From Parvibaculum sp. (GTDB lineage Bacteria; Pseudomonadota; Alphaproteobacteria; Parvibaculales; Parvibaculaceae): DNA of 64,000 nt. A model generated the notes under the pieces. It was not told where the DNA came from. It searched no databases and saw nothing but the letters and a program-made list of their open reading frames with translations. The position numbers were made by a program, and so were the translations under genes. Positions 44,975 to 53,721 of this stretch are shown here, piece after piece. Location of the stretch: positions 310,001-374,000 of the forward strand of contig NZ_JAHBYN010000001.1 in assembly GCF_019635935.1 (NCBI RefSeq). Direction: 5' to 3'. Position 1 is the stretch's first letter. Each line of letters opens with the position of its first letter.

Positions 44975-45850
44975 TCAGTTGACCAGTCCGGCGGCCCGCA
45001 TGGCCTCCCGAACCTTTTGCTCGGTCGCCGTCGAGGCGGTCACCAGCGGCAACCGCAATTCATTGGCGCAGAACCCGAGCAGGCTCAACGCAAACTTGGC
45101 CGGTGCCGGATTGGGGTCGAGGAACAATGCATGATGAAGCGGCATCAGCCGGTCCTGAATGTCGAGCGCCCTGCCGAAGTCGCCGTCGAGCGTCGCCGTC
45201 TGAAACTGCGCGCAAAGCGCCGGCGCGACATTGGCCGTCACCGAAATGCAGCCGACGCCGCCATGCGCATTGAATCCGAGCGCGGTCGCGTCCTCACCCG
45301 ACAGCTGGCAGAAATCCGATCCCATGGCCAGCCGCTGCTGGCTGACCCGCGCGAGGTTCGCCGTTGCGTCCTTGACGCCAATCACGTTCTTCAATTCAAA
45401 CAGGCGCGTCATCGTTTCGAGGTTGATATCGACGATGGTGCGGCCGGGAATGTTGTAGAGCACGATCGGGATATCGACCGCGTCGTTGACGGCCTTGAAA
45501 TGCGCGTAGATGCCGTCCTGCGACGGCTTGTTGTAGTAACCGGTCACGCTCAGCACGGCGTCGGCGCCGACCTTCTTTGCAAACCTGGTCAGTTCAATCG
45601 CCTCAAGCGTGTTGTTCGACCCTGCCCCCGCGATCACCGGCACCCGGCCCCTGGCGGTCTTGACGCAAAGCTCGACCACCCGCTTGTGCTCGTCATGGCT
45701 CAGCGTCGGCGACTCGCCGGTCGTGCCGCAGGGAACGAGCCCATGCGTGCCCTGTTCGATCTGCCATTCCACGAGTTTGACGAACGCAGCCTCATCCACC
45801 GCGCCGTCCCGAAACGGCGTTATGAGCGCGACATACGATCCCTTGAACAT
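44975..45850 (-). CDS. dapA: 4-hydroxy-tetrahydrodipicolinate synthase
   Basis: 291-residue lysine/diaminopimelate-pathway enzyme condensing pyruvate with aspartate semialdehyde. Catalytic residues: T43-T44 in [12 protein letters not shown]132 in VLYNIPGRT and the Schiff-base lysine K160 in [12 protein letters not shown]. Typical (beta/alpha)8 length. Divergent from the lytic transglycosylase gene slt and upstream of smpB. Confidence 0.96.
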   Translation of the reverse strand: MFKGSYVALITPFRDGAVDEAAFVKLVEWQIEQGTHGLVPCGTTGESPTLSHDEHKRVVELCVKTARGRVPVIAGAGSNNTLEAIELTRFAKKVGADAVLSVTGYYNKPSQDGIYAHFKAVNDAVDIPIVLYNIPGRTIVDINLETMTRLFELKNVIGVKDATANLARVSQQRLAMGSDFCQLSGEDATALGFNAHGGVGCISVTANVAPALCAQFQTATLDGDFGRALDIQDRLMPLHHALFLDPNPAPAKFALSLLGFCANELRLPLVTASTATEQKVREAMRAAGLVN

Positions 45851-46153
45851 GGCTTTGGCTCCGGTGCCGCCCGGCCGGTCCGGCGGGCGGTAAATTCTTC
45901 GGCTGCTCCGAAGGCGCGCAAGATACCCATAAGCGGCACCAGCGGCAAGAAAACAGCCAACTTCGCGGCCTGCGGCCTATTGCCGGGAGCGTTAGCACAC
46001 AGGTAGTCTCATTGGTGGATAATCCGTGACGCCGAGGCCGACCGCGCCGGATGTCCCGATGCGGAAATCCCGGACCGGAGGAACCTCCAGTGGAGGCCGC
46101 TTCGACCGGTCCGCGCGCCTTTGGAGTTTTGGGAACGCGTTGTGATAATCGAC
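45851..46153. other. 303-bp divergent intergenic region dapA/slt
   Basis: No gene is supported; open frames here are mirror images of dapA-side sequence without ribosome sites. It must hold the promoters of both dapA (leftward) and slt (rightward), but no consensus -35/-10 pair is convincing. A GGAGG-AACCTCCAGT-GGAGG stretch near 46085-46102 can fold into small hairpins. No riboswitch (for example lysine) was recognised. Confidence 0.5.
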
Positions 46154-48436
46154 ATGGGAATTAGCTTGAAATTGCGTGCGCGGAGCGCGGCCGTTGCGGC
46201 CGTCTGCCTGATGCTGTCCGTTTCGGCTGCGGCGGCGTCGATCGTTCCGCTGGCGCGTCCCGACGGCCAGAAGCCGCCGAGCGCCACCGCCAACCCTGCG
46301 ACCCGTGCCGCCGCCGCCACGACCGGCACCGTCTCGCGGCTCAATGCCGCGGATCTCGCCGCAACACGCGACGCCTTTGCCGAGGCCGACCGGGCCAACT
46401 GGATCGCCGCCCGCCAGCACGCGGGACGCATTTCCGATCCCGTGGCCGCCAAGCTGATCCTCTGGACCCGCCTGCAGGCCGATAACAGCGGCTCGACCTT
46501 CGCCGAGATCACCACCTTCCGCGAACAAAACCCCGATTGGCCGCGGCTCGCGACGCTCGCCCTTCGCGCCGAAAACGCGCTTCTCGCCTACCCGATGTCG
46601 AGCAGCGACGTCGTGGCCTGGTTCTCGGCCAATCCGCCCGCCACCGGCGAAGGCAAAATTCGCTACGGCAAGGCGCTGATCGACACCGGCAAGGCCGACG
46701 AAGGCGTGAGCTGGATCCGTCGCGGCTGGGTCGATCACGACTTTTCGGCAACGCGCCAGAAGGAAATTCTGACCGCCTACGGAAGCCATTTCGATGCCGA
46801 AACCCAGAAAGCGCGCCTTGCGCGCCTGCTCTGGGAACAACGAACGACGGACGCAAAGACGGCGGCAAATCTCGTTGGTCAGGATGCGCGCATGCTGGCT
46901 GACGCGCGTATCCAGTTTATCGCCGGCTCCAGCCAGGCAAATACCGCCTTGTCGCGCGTCCCCGATGCGTTGCGCGCCGATCCGGGCTTGCTCTACGACC
47001 AGGTGCGCTATGAACGCCGCCGCGGCAACGATCACACCGCGCTTCCGTTGCTGCTGACCGCGCCGACCGAGCCGCACAAGATGATCCGTCCGGACATCTG
47101 GTGGGTCGAGCGCAAGATACTGGCCCGCAAGGCGCTCGCGGGCGGCCTCTACCAGCAGGCCTACGACCTCAGCGCCGCGCATGGACTGACCGAAGGCGTC
47201 GAGTTTGCCGAAGGCGAATTCATGGCCGGCTGGATCGCCCTGCAATTTCTCAACAAGGGCGATCTGGCGCTCGCGCATTTCAAGCGCCTTGGCGGCGGTG
47301 TCTCGACGCCGATCAGCAAGGCCCGCGCCTACTACTGGAGCGGCCGCGCCGCCTCCGCCACCGGCAACAAGGAAGCGGCAGACGGATATTATCGCCAGGC
47401 TGCAACCTATCCCGTCAGTTTCTACGGTCAGCTCGCGACGGCCGCGCTTGCGGGCGCCGGCGGCGACGGAAAACTGAATTTTCCCGCCAACCCCGCACAT
47501 TCCGCCGAAGTGAAACAGCGCTTCAACAATCGCGAGCTGGTGCATGCCGCACGCATCCTTCAGGACCTCGATCGCGAGCGCACGCGCTGGACGGTCATGC
47601 TGCACATGGCGGACACGCTGACCGATCCGGCTGAACTTGCGGCACTTTCCGACCTCGCCCGCAGCTTCGGCGATCAGAAGTTGTCGCTGCGCATCGCCAA
47701 AGCGGCCGCCTCGCGCAACATCATCCTGCCCGAACATGCCTACCCGACGACATTGATGCCCCAATGGACGCACAAGGGCCCACCGGTCGAGAAGGCGCTG
47801 GTATACGGCCTCTCGCGTCAGGAGAGCGAGTTCGACCCGAAGGCCCTGAGCCCCGCCGGCGCGCGCGGCCTGATGCAATTGATGCCCGGCACCGCGCGCA
47901 TCGTCGCCAGGCAGGTCGGCCTTCCCTACTCGGCCAACCGCCTGACAGATCCGGTCTACAACGCAACGCTTGGCGCCGCGCATCTGGGCGATCTCATCGA
48001 GAACGACTTTGCCGGCTCCTACATCATGAGCATCGCCGCCTACAACGCCGGTGGTTCGCGGGTCCGCCAATGGATTGGCCAGTTCGGCGATCCGCGCTCG
48101 AGCGCGGTCGATCCCATCGACTGGATCGAGACCATCCCGTTTTCGGAAACGCGCAACTACGTCCAGCGCGTCATCGAAAATCTGGAAGTCTATCGTGGCC
48201 GTCTGGCCGGCGAGGCCCTGCCGACGCGCATCGAGGACGATTTGCGTCGCCACACCGGCGCCCCCTTCTCGACGCCGGCGCCGACGCCGCGTCCGTCGAG
48301 TGTACCGCTCGCGCCGCCTGCCACCCCGACGCCGGCCTCGACGCCGATTTCGGTGCCGGCGCCAGTCGCGCCGCCCGCGGGAACGGCCGCCATGGCGCCG
48401 GTCGTCGAGGACGACGAGGCTTCAGCGGTTCGCTGA
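46154..48436 (+). CDS. slt: Soluble lytic murein transglycosylase (Slt70-like)
   Basis: 760-residue periplasmic enzyme that cleaves the MurNAc-GlcNAc bond to form 1,6-anhydromuropeptides. Start ATG 46154 gives a signal peptide (MGISLKLRARSAAVAAVCLM ... SAAAASI). A long alpha-superhelical U domain precedes the SLT domain at about 545-700 (YGLSRQESEFDPKALSPAG with catalytic E557, RGLMQLMPGTARIV, AAYNAGGSRVRQWI). The C-terminus is Pro/Thr-rich (PTPASTPISVPAPVAPPAG). Divergent from dapA; slt next to dapA-smpB is a recurring alphaproteobacterial order. Confidence 0.95.
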   Translation: MGISLKLRARSAAVAAVCLMLSVSAAAASIVPLARPDGQKPPSATANPATRAAAATTGTVSRLNAADLAATRDAFAEADRANWIAARQHAGRISDPVAAKLILWTRLQADNSGSTFAEITTFREQNPDWPRLATLALRAENALLAYPMSSSDVVAWFSANPPATGEGKIRYGKALIDTGKADEGVSWIRRGWVDHDFSATRQKEILTAYGSHFDAETQKARLARLLWEQRTTDAKTAANLVGQDARMLADARIQFIAGSSQANTALSRVPDALRADPGLLYDQVRYERRRGNDHTALPLLLTAPTEPHKMIRPDIWWVERKILARKALAGGLYQQAYDLSAAHGLTEGVEFAEGEFMAGWIALQFLNKGDLALAHFKRLGGGVSTPISKARAYYWSGRAASATGNKEAADGYYRQAATYPVSFYGQLATAALAGAGGDGKLNFPANPAHSAEVKQRFNNRELVHAARILQDLDRERTRWTVMLHMADTLTDPAELAALSDLARSFGDQKLSLRIAKAAASRNIILPEHAYPTTLMPQWTHKGPPVEKALVYGLSRQESEFDPKALSPAGARGLMQLMPGTARIVARQVGLPYSANRLTDPVYNATLGAAHLGDLIENDFAGSYIMSIAAYNAGGSRVRQWIGQFGDPRSSAVDPIDWIETIPFSETRNYVQRVIENLEVYRGRLAGEALPTRIEDDLRRHTGAPFSTPAPTPRPSSVPLAPPATPTPASTPISVPAPVAPPAGTAAMAPVVEDDEASAVR

Positions 48437-48509
48437 CAACACATCATCTCGCCTTGCCGGTTCGTTGCGTCTCGCCCATGATCCCCTTCCCTTTGGCCCG
48501 GAGACGATC

Positions 48510-49385
48510 ATGGCGAAGCCCCCCATTCGCGAAATTTTCTATACCAGCCAGGACGGCTTGAAGCTCTTCGCGCTCGATTATGGCGAGCGCACGGCCAAGG
48601 GTCCGCCGATCGTTTGCCTGCCGGGCCTGACACGCAACTCCAAGGACTTCCAGCCGCTGGCAACACACCTGGCAAAGCGTCACCGTGTACTCTGTCCGGA
48701 TTTTCGCGGGCGCGGACGCTCCCAGTATTGCGACAAGTGGGACGACTACACGCCTGTTCACGAAATGATGGACACGCTCGACCTGATGGGTGCGGCCGGC
48801 ATTTCCAGCGCCGTGTTCATCGGCACTTCCCGCGGCGGTCTCGTCACCATGCTACTGGCCGCCTTCCGGCCCAATGTCATCAAGGCTGCGGTGCTGAACG
48901 ACATCGGCCCGGAAGTCGACCCCAGGGGCATCGCGCGCATTGCCGGCTATGTCGGCGTCATGGAGACACCCGCCACATGGGACGAGGCGGCGGTGAAACT
49001 GCGGATGATGAATGAACGCGAGTTTCCCAATCTGACGGCCGAGCAATGGCGCACTTTCGCGCGGCGAACCTTCGCCGAGGAAAGCGGCGCACCGAAGCTC
49101 GACTACGACGCAAAGATCGGCACGGCGATGCGCAAGGGCATGGAGGCATCGAAGGGTGAGGTGCCGACGATGTGGCCCCAGTTCAAGGCGCTGGCTCAGG
49201 TGCCGGTGCTGGTCGTACGCGGCGAGAACTCCGATCTGCTGACCGCTGAAATCGTCGACCGCATGGCGGTCGAACATCCCGGCATGAAGTCCGTGGTCGC
49301 GCGGGATCGCGGCCACGCGCCCTTCCTCGACGAGCCGGAAGTGCTGGCCGCCATCGGCGATTTCCTGAAAAACGACGTCGGCTGA
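48510..49385 (+). CDS. Alpha/beta hydrolase fold protein
   Basis: 291 residues from ATG 48510 (MAKPPIREIF). Nucleophile elbow FIGTSRGGLV (S107), oxyanion region IVCLPGLTRNSKDF, the acid in RGENSDLLTAEIV and the final His in ARDRGHAPFLDEP make a complete catalytic triad. General esterase/lactonase-type hydrolase of the proline-iminopeptidase-like clan; substrate unknown. Starts 73 bp after slt on the same strand and converges on the Na/Pi transporter gene. Confidence 0.9.
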   Translation: MAKPPIREIFYTSQDGLKLFALDYGERTAKGPPIVCLPGLTRNSKDFQPLATHLAKRHRVLCPDFRGRGRSQYCDKWDDYTPVHEMMDTLDLMGAAGISSAVFIGTSRGGLVTMLLAAFRPNVIKAAVLNDIGPEVDPRGIARIAGYVGVMETPATWDEAAVKLRMMNEREFPNLTAEQWRTFARRTFAEESGAPKLDYDAKIGTAMRKGMEASKGEVPTMWPQFKALAQVPVLVVRGENSDLLTAEIVDRMAVEHPGMKSVVARDRGHAPFLDEPEVLAAIGDFLKNDVG

Positions 49386-49391
49386 ACGCAC

Positions 49392-51071
49392 TCACTCATT
49401 GCGCACGACTTCGGTAGGCGCTGGTGCGCTTTCCTGAGGCGCTGTATCGACCGGAACGGCAAGAACATCGCGCGCGGCCTTGAATCGCGTCGCCCAGCGA
49501 ACGGTGTGATGCGCAATCCGGCGCAACAAATCCGTTTCGCGCATCGCGTCGTCGAGATAGGCGAGATACTCAAGATCGCCTCGTGACGCCGCCGATAGAA
49601 TGAACTGTTTTGTCGACTGATAATTGGCCTCGAACTCCTTGCCTTGCGCGTTCAGCCATTCGACATCTGCCTGTTCGTCGAAAAGACGTCCGTCATTCAT
49701 AAGATCGATCAGCGCCGTTCTGTATGTTTCCACGCGCTCCCGGACGATCGACGGCATCCGGGACTCCGTCGCGACAAACGACGTCACATTTCTGAGTTCG
49801 TGAACGACGGCGTTACAGTGCTGAAGCGCACGCAGCAGATGGGCGAGCGCATCCGGCAAACCCGACGAAAGTCGTGATTCCGAAAGCGCGGCCGCATATT
49901 CGCGGATTGAATCAGCCAGTGTCTCAAACACCACGAACCGGCGGCGCAGCTGCGTTTCATATTGCGACGGCTCCCGCAGGTAGGCGGAGCCTCCTTCGAA
50001 TACGATCCGTCCCAGCCTGCGCATTTCCATCATCAGGCTTTCGACCGCCAGCGGCGGCATGTCCACCAGCGTCCTGTCGAGATGCTGCGGCCGCGCCTCG
50101 TTTTCCTCCTGCGACACAAACCGGCCGCCCAGCCAGACAATCAGGCGATCCGCCCACACCCAGACCACCAGCAACCCAAGTACATTGAACGACGTATGAA
50201 AGATCGCCAGCGTCATTGCCGGGCCGGGCAACGCCCAGCCGGCGGTGTCCATCCACGCACGGCCGAAAAAGAACAGCGGCATGATCAGGAAGGCGATCGT
50301 CGCCGACAGAAAATTGAAAATGAAGTGGCTTGCCGCCACGCGCTTGGCATTCGACGTTGCGTTGATCACCGCCAGAATACCGGTGACGGTCGTGCCGATG
50401 TTTGCGCCGATCACCATTGCCGCACCGGTTTCAAGCCCAATCAATCCGCCGGAGACAGCGGAGAGAGCGACCGCAATCGAGGCGCTGGACGACTGCGCCA
50501 TAGCCGTGATGGCGAAGCCGGCCATCACAAACGCCAGATAGTGGAAGAACCCTGTTCCGCTGAAAGCTTCGATGTGTACGCCTGCGGCAACACCCTCAAA
50601 CGCGTCCTTCAGCACCGAGACCCCGAGGAAGAAGATACCGAACCCCGCAATAGCCTCGCCAATGGCGCCACGGCTTTGGCCCGGTGCGGACAGGCGCAGG
50701 ATCATCCCGATACCGATAGCCGGCAGCGCCAGAAACTTGATGTCCACATTGAAACCGACCGCGGACACAATCCAGCCGGTCATCGTCGTGCCGACCGCGC
50801 TGCCAAAAATGACCCAAACCGCATGTCCAAGGGTCAATATTCCGGCATTCACAAAACCGATGGCCGTCACGGTGACCGCACTCGACGATTGTACGAGTGC
50901 CGTCAACGCGAAGCCCGCCGCAAGGCCCTTCACCCGCGTATCGGTCCAGCTTTCGAGTATCCGCTTCAGCGACGGTCCGGCCGCGACTTTCAGCCCCTCG
51001 GTCATCAGCCACATGCCGACGAGGAAGAGCCCAAGTCCGCCCAGAAGGCCGGTCGCGCTTTCGATGCTCAT
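49392..51071 (-). CDS. Na/Pi cotransporter family protein with PhoU-like domain
   Basis: 559 residues. Membrane half with the duplicated Na/Pi (NptA/YjbB) motif: AALVQSSSAVTVTAIGFVNAG ... and later AMAQSSSASIAVALSAV, the QSSSA repeats being diagnostic. C-terminal 220 residues form a PhoU-like helical domain (MMEMRRLGRIVFEGGSAYLR, AHLLRALQHCNAVVHELRN). Expected to export or import phosphate with sodium and to sense phosphate state through the PhoU part. Convergent with the hydrolase gene. Confidence 0.93.
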   Translation of the reverse strand: MSIESATGLLGGLGLFLVGMWLMTEGLKVAAGPSLKRILESWTDTRVKGLAAGFALTALVQSSSAVTVTAIGFVNAGILTLGHAVWVIFGSAVGTTMTGWIVSAVGFNVDIKFLALPAIGIGMILRLSAPGQSRGAIGEAIAGFGIFFLGVSVLKDAFEGVAAGVHIEAFSGTGFFHYLAFVMAGFAITAMAQSSSASIAVALSAVSGGLIGLETGAAMVIGANIGTTVTGILAVINATSNAKRVAASHFIFNFLSATIAFLIMPLFFFGRAWMDTAGWALPGPAMTLAIFHTSFNVLGLLVVWVWADRLIVWLGGRFVSQEENEARPQHLDRTLVDMPPLAVESLMMEMRRLGRIVFEGGSAYLREPSQYETQLRRRFVVFETLADSIREYAAALSESRLSSGLPDALAHLLRALQHCNAVVHELRNVTSFVATESRMPSIVRERVETYRTALIDLMNDGRLFDEQADVEWLNAQGKEFEANYQSTKQFILSAASRGDLEYLAYLDDAMRETDLLRRIAHHTVRWATRFKAARDVLAVPVDTAPQESAPAPTEVVRNE

Positions 51072-51138
51072 GGATCAGACATTCCTTCCGCCGCGCCGAT
51101 TATCGCAACTTCCGGGACCGAAGGAAGACCCCCGTGCA

Positions 51139-51852
51139 TCACTCCCGCCACGCCACCAGCATCCGCCGCGCGCCCTTCTGAAACTCGAACGGCACCTCCC
51201 GCAACGCGCAGCGCACGCCGTCTCCGCGCAACGCCTCCACCACACCCGGCAAATGGCTCGACGGCCGCCCGTCCAGATTGAACAGCGGGAAAACCCGGAC
51301 CTCGTCGGCCACCCGCAAAAGCTCCCTCATCGCCGCCACATGAAAATCGAAATCGAGCGTGTCGCCATAGAGAAAGAGCAGGTGCGAGGAAAGCGCCAGC
51401 CCGAACGTGCCATCGGCAAACGGCAGATTGGGCAGCGCCGCCGGCACATAGCGCCCTGCCGCCTTGCCTGCTTCGAAGTCGGCGAGAAACAGCGCCAGCG
51501 CCTCCCGCCGCAAACGGTGGATCGCCGCCTCCGAGCCGTAATACTGCCAGTTGAAACGATAGGCCGCCCGCGTCATGCCCTCACGCATCGCGACCGCCGT
51601 CTCCTCGAAGCGCGCGGCAATCGCTTCGCCCGGAAAGCGGTATATCGGATCGGCCGCGATAACACGTACGCCCGCCGACGCCGTCTCCGCCGCAAATGAC
51701 GAAGGCCCCCCACCGGCATCGAGCACCGGTCCGATGCCCGCCATGTTGTCGAGCGCGAAGAACGCCTGGTACTCGTCGAAACGCCGCCCCCACGGCACGA
51801 CGCCCCCGAGATCGAACTCCGGCGATGAAATACGCTGCACTTCCTTGACCAT
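51139..51852 (-). CDS. Uncharacterised SAM-dependent methyltransferase under leader-peptide attenuator
   Basis: 237 residues from ATG 51850-51852 (MVKEVQRISS), chosen because GAGGAG lies 8 bp upstream; ATG 51882 has none. AdoMet loop VLDAGGGPSSFAAETASAG, acidic VIAADPIYRFPGEAI, then LPNLPFADGTFGLALSSHLL (motif with S-H-L-L-F-L-Y) and a closing VPFEFQKGARRMLVAWRE. It belongs to a conserved but uncharacterised methyltransferase family. It lies downstream of a 14-codon Trp-containing leader ORF, an alternative-hairpin region and an intrinsic terminator, so its expression is probably governed by premature termination. Relation to the betaine genes upstream is not clear. Confidence 0.88.
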   Translation of the reverse strand: MVKEVQRISSPEFDLGGVVPWGRRFDEYQAFFALDNMAGIGPVLDAGGGPSSFAAETASAGVRVIAADPIYRFPGEAIAARFEETAVAMREGMTRAAYRFNWQYYGSEAAIHRLRREALALFLADFEAGKAAGRYVPAALPNLPFADGTFGLALSSHLLFLYGDTLDFDFHVAAMRELLRVADEVRVFPLFNLDGRPSSHLPGVVEALRGDGVRCALREVPFEFQKGARRMLVAWRE

Positions 51853-51907
51853 TTCCAACTCCTCGAAAATCCGGAACCGCATCCGGGAGGCGCCTTCGAT
51901 GGAAAAT

Positions 51908-51944
51908 CCTCAAACGAAAAGGCCGCCTCCAGCGGGGCGGCCTT
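51908..51944 (-). terminator. Intrinsic terminator / attenuator hairpin before methyltransferase gene
   Basis: Minus-strand stem AAGGCCGCC (51944-51936) with GGCGGCCTT (51927-51919), loop CCGCTGGA, followed by TTTCGTTTG: a strong rho-independent terminator ending about 56 bp before the methyltransferase start codon. The 5' arm can alternatively pair with GGGUGGCC at 51982-51975 (8 bp including one G-U), which would abolish the terminator. Confidence 0.85.
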
Positions 51945-51974
51945 GTCCGGGTCAGACGACAGACGACGAAACGG

Positions 51975-51994
51975 GGCCACCCTCTAGGTGGTCC
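51975..51994 (-). promoter_or_regulatory. Preemptor/antiterminator region of attenuator
   Basis: Minus-strand RNA: GGACCACC (51994-51987; it contains the last Trp base triplet and the two Thr codons) can pair with GGUGGCC (51981-51975) across a UAGAG loop. The same GGGUGGCC can instead pair with GGCCGCCC (51942-51935), the left arm of the terminator. The two pairings exclude each other, the arrangement expected for ribosome-mediated attenuation in which stalling at the Trp codons frees the antiterminator. Pairings are read from the sequence; no energy calculation was run. Confidence 0.65.
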
Positions 51995-52028
51995 ACCACG
52001 CGCCGTTGATGCGGATCGCTTCGATCAT
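51984..52028 (-). CDS. 14-residue leader peptide with tandem Trp codons
   Basis: ATG 52026-52028 to TAG 51984-51986 encodes MIEAIRINGAWWTT. GAGGA sits 8-12 bp upstream of the ATG. The tandem TGG TGG codons lie three codons before the stop, at the spot where a stalled ribosome would cover the preemptor stem. Too short for gene-finding programs. The layout (promoter, ribosome site, Trp-Trp, alternative stems, U-tract terminator, structural gene) matches trp-type leader peptides, though the downstream gene is a methyltransferase. A chance ORF upstream of a plain terminator is the alternative. Confidence 0.6.
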   Translation of the reverse strand: MIEAIRINGAWWTT

Positions 52029-52065
52029 CGCTCTGTCCTCGCGCCGGGATTGTCCGGCGGCGGCA

Positions 52066-52094
52066 AATCTATGCCTGCCGTCTCATTTTGCCAA
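52066..52094 (-). promoter_or_regulatory. Candidate sigma70 promoter for leader/methyltransferase transcript
   Basis: On the minus strand TTGGCA (52094-52089) and TAGATT (52071-52066) are separated by 17 bp. The -35 box lies in the last codons of the dimethylglycine methyltransferase gene and the -10 box just after its stop, placing the transcript start about 30 bp before the leader peptide ATG. Match to consensus is moderate (TTGaca/TAtAaT). Confidence 0.5.
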
Positions 52095-52922
52095 GCGGTA
52101 ATGCATGACGCCCCAGGCGAGATAGCCCTTGTCGGCGCCGTTAACCCAATGGCCAAGCCCCTTGATCATGTTGTCGAGATAGTCGCGGGACGCAATGTCC
52201 GAGAGCCGGTCATAGCCGTCGGTCAGCTCGCGGGCAACCCGCGCATAATGCCGGCGAAGCTGGTGCGTCATTTCCCTGACTTCGATCTTCTCGAATCCGC
52301 GCGCCGCGAGCTCCTTCTCATAAAAGCCGAAGCTGCCGAGCGTTTCGAGATGAATGCGATCGAGGATCGGCTGCAACACGCCGTCTGGACATCCGTCAGC
52401 CTGCATCGGATCGGTGAAGATGAACTCCCCGCCAGGCTTCAGCACGCGCTTCACCTCGTCGAGCACGCGCCGCCGGTTACCGCTATGCAGGATCGCATCC
52501 TGCGACCACACAAATTCGAAGCTCTTGTCTTCCGCCGGAATGTTCTCGAAATCGCCGTACTGTACGTCGATCAGCCCACTGAGCCCTGCCTTCTGCGTCA
52601 GCTCGCGGTTGAGTCTGTTCTGCGTCTCGCTGATATTGACGCATGTCACATGGCATCCCCGCGTCTTCGCCAGATGCCGCGCCGCGCCGCCATAGCCCGC
52701 GCCGATGTCGAGCACGCGATGTTCCGGCCCCAATCCCTCCAGCATCGACGCCAGCGTTTCGTCGTTGCGATGGCTCGCTTCGACGATCGGCTCGTCGTCG
52801 TTTTCGTACATGCCGATATGGATGTCTTCGCCGCCCCACACATGAAAGTAAAATGCGTCCGCGTCCGGGCTGTCGTAATAGGCCTCCGCCTGCTCCACCG
52901 CGGTCGATCTAGCTTTCGTCAT
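52083..52922 (-). CDS. Sarcosine/dimethylglycine N-methyltransferase (betaine synthesis)
   Basis: 279 residues from ATG 52920-52922 (MTKARSTAVE). Pattern of the SDMT family: VEQAEAYYDSPDADAFYFHV, WGGEDIHIGMYE, AdoMet loop VLDIGAGYGGAARHLA, then DFENIPAEDKSFEFVWSQDA and a C-terminal LTDGYDRLSDIASRDYLDNM. It catalyses the last methyl transfers from sarcosine through dimethylglycine to glycine betaine, using SAM. The gene overlaps the end of the upstream GSMT gene by 14 bp, so the two are coupled. Confidence 0.92.
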   Translation of the reverse strand: MTKARSTAVEQAEAYYDSPDADAFYFHVWGGEDIHIGMYENDDEPIVEASHRNDETLASMLEGLGPEHRVLDIGAGYGGAARHLAKTRGCHVTCVNISETQNRLNRELTQKAGLSGLIDVQYGDFENIPAEDKSFEFVWSQDAILHSGNRRRVLDEVKRVLKPGGEFIFTDPMQADGCPDGVLQPILDRIHLETLGSFGFYEKELAARGFEKIEVREMTHQLRRHYARVARELTDGYDRLSDIASRDYLDNMIKGLGHWVNGADKGYLAWGVMHYRLAK

Positions 52923-53721
52923 GGTAGGTCTTCTCCGCAACGTGAATGAAAAAGTCGGCGTCGGCGTCCTTGTAGGTCTCCTGGAAATCGCCATAGGTCT
53001 CGACCTTCTGGAAGCCGATCTCGTGCATCAGGCGCCGCGTGTAGTTCTTGCGCAGCGGAAACATGTTGAGGTGATAGACGCTCTTGTCGGGAAATTCGTA
53101 GCGGAAGCGCGCCAGACTGTCGTCGACATGCTCGGGCTCGGCCGTCACCCGATCGCCGCAATAGTAATATTTATGCTTGCTGCTGAATCCCTTGTCGAGA
53201 ATGGCGTCATAATTGCGCTGGTCCAGGATAAGCAAGCCGTCATGCTTCAGCGCGGCGTAAAACTCCGCCAGCGCGCGCCTTCTGTCGCGCTCTTCGAAAA
53301 GATGCGTAAATGAATTTCCGAGACAGATGATGGCGTCGAACTTCCCGTGCACGTCTTTGTTCAGCCAACGCCAATCCGCATGCACGGTCTGCATGACGAA
53401 GCCATGATCGCGGGCATTCGTGAAGGCCTTTGAAAGCATCTCCGCGCTGCCGTCGACGCTCGTTACGTCGAACCCCGCCTTCATCAGCTGAACTGAATTG
53501 AAGCCGGTGCCGGTCGCCACATCGAGAATCTTGTGTTTGCCGCGCTCTCTCAGAATGTCGATGAAAAATTGCCCTTCGCTCTCCGCACGGCTGTCCCAGT
53601 CGATCAGGTCGTCCCACTTCTCGACAAAGGATTCGACATACTCCTCCACATAGTGGTCGGTCTCTCTGACCGTGAGCGGGTCCTCGCCGAATTCCTGCTT
53701 CTTGTTGGCGATCGGTTTCAT
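52909..53721 (-). CDS. Glycine/sarcosine N-methyltransferase (betaine synthesis)
   Basis: 270 residues from ATG 53719-53721 (MKPIANKKQ), with GAAGGA 8 bp upstream; longer frames lack a ribosome site. GSMT-type sequence: HYVEEYVESFVEKWDDLIDW, AdoMet loop ILDVATGTGFNSVQLMKAG, CLGNSFTHLFEERDRRRALA and LILDQRNYDAILDKG. Methylates glycine to sarcosine and dimethylglycine; with the overlapping SDMT gene it makes glycine betaine, an osmoprotectant, de novo. Known mainly from halophilic and marine bacteria. No betaine transporter is adjacent. Confidence 0.93.
   Translation of the reverse strand: MKPIANKKQEFGEDPLTVRETDHYVEEYVESFVEKWDDLIDWDSRAESEGQFFIDILRERGKHKILDVATGTGFNSVQLMKAGFDVTSVDGSAEMLSKAFTNARDHGFVMQTVHADWRWLNKDVHGKFDAIICLGNSFTHLFEERDRRRALAEFYAALKHDGLLILDQRNYDAILDKGFSSKHKYYYCGDRVTAEPEHVDDSLARFRYEFPDKSVYHLNMFPLRKNYTRRLMHEIGFQKVETYGDFQETYKDADADFFIHVAEKTYHDES

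Noticed and set aside
45992..48253. 753-codon open frame on the minus strand
   Set aside because: Exactly antisense to slt, which has a signal peptide, the SLT motifs and a proper start. The frame is a GC-rich shadow with Arg/Gly-rich, motif-free sequence.
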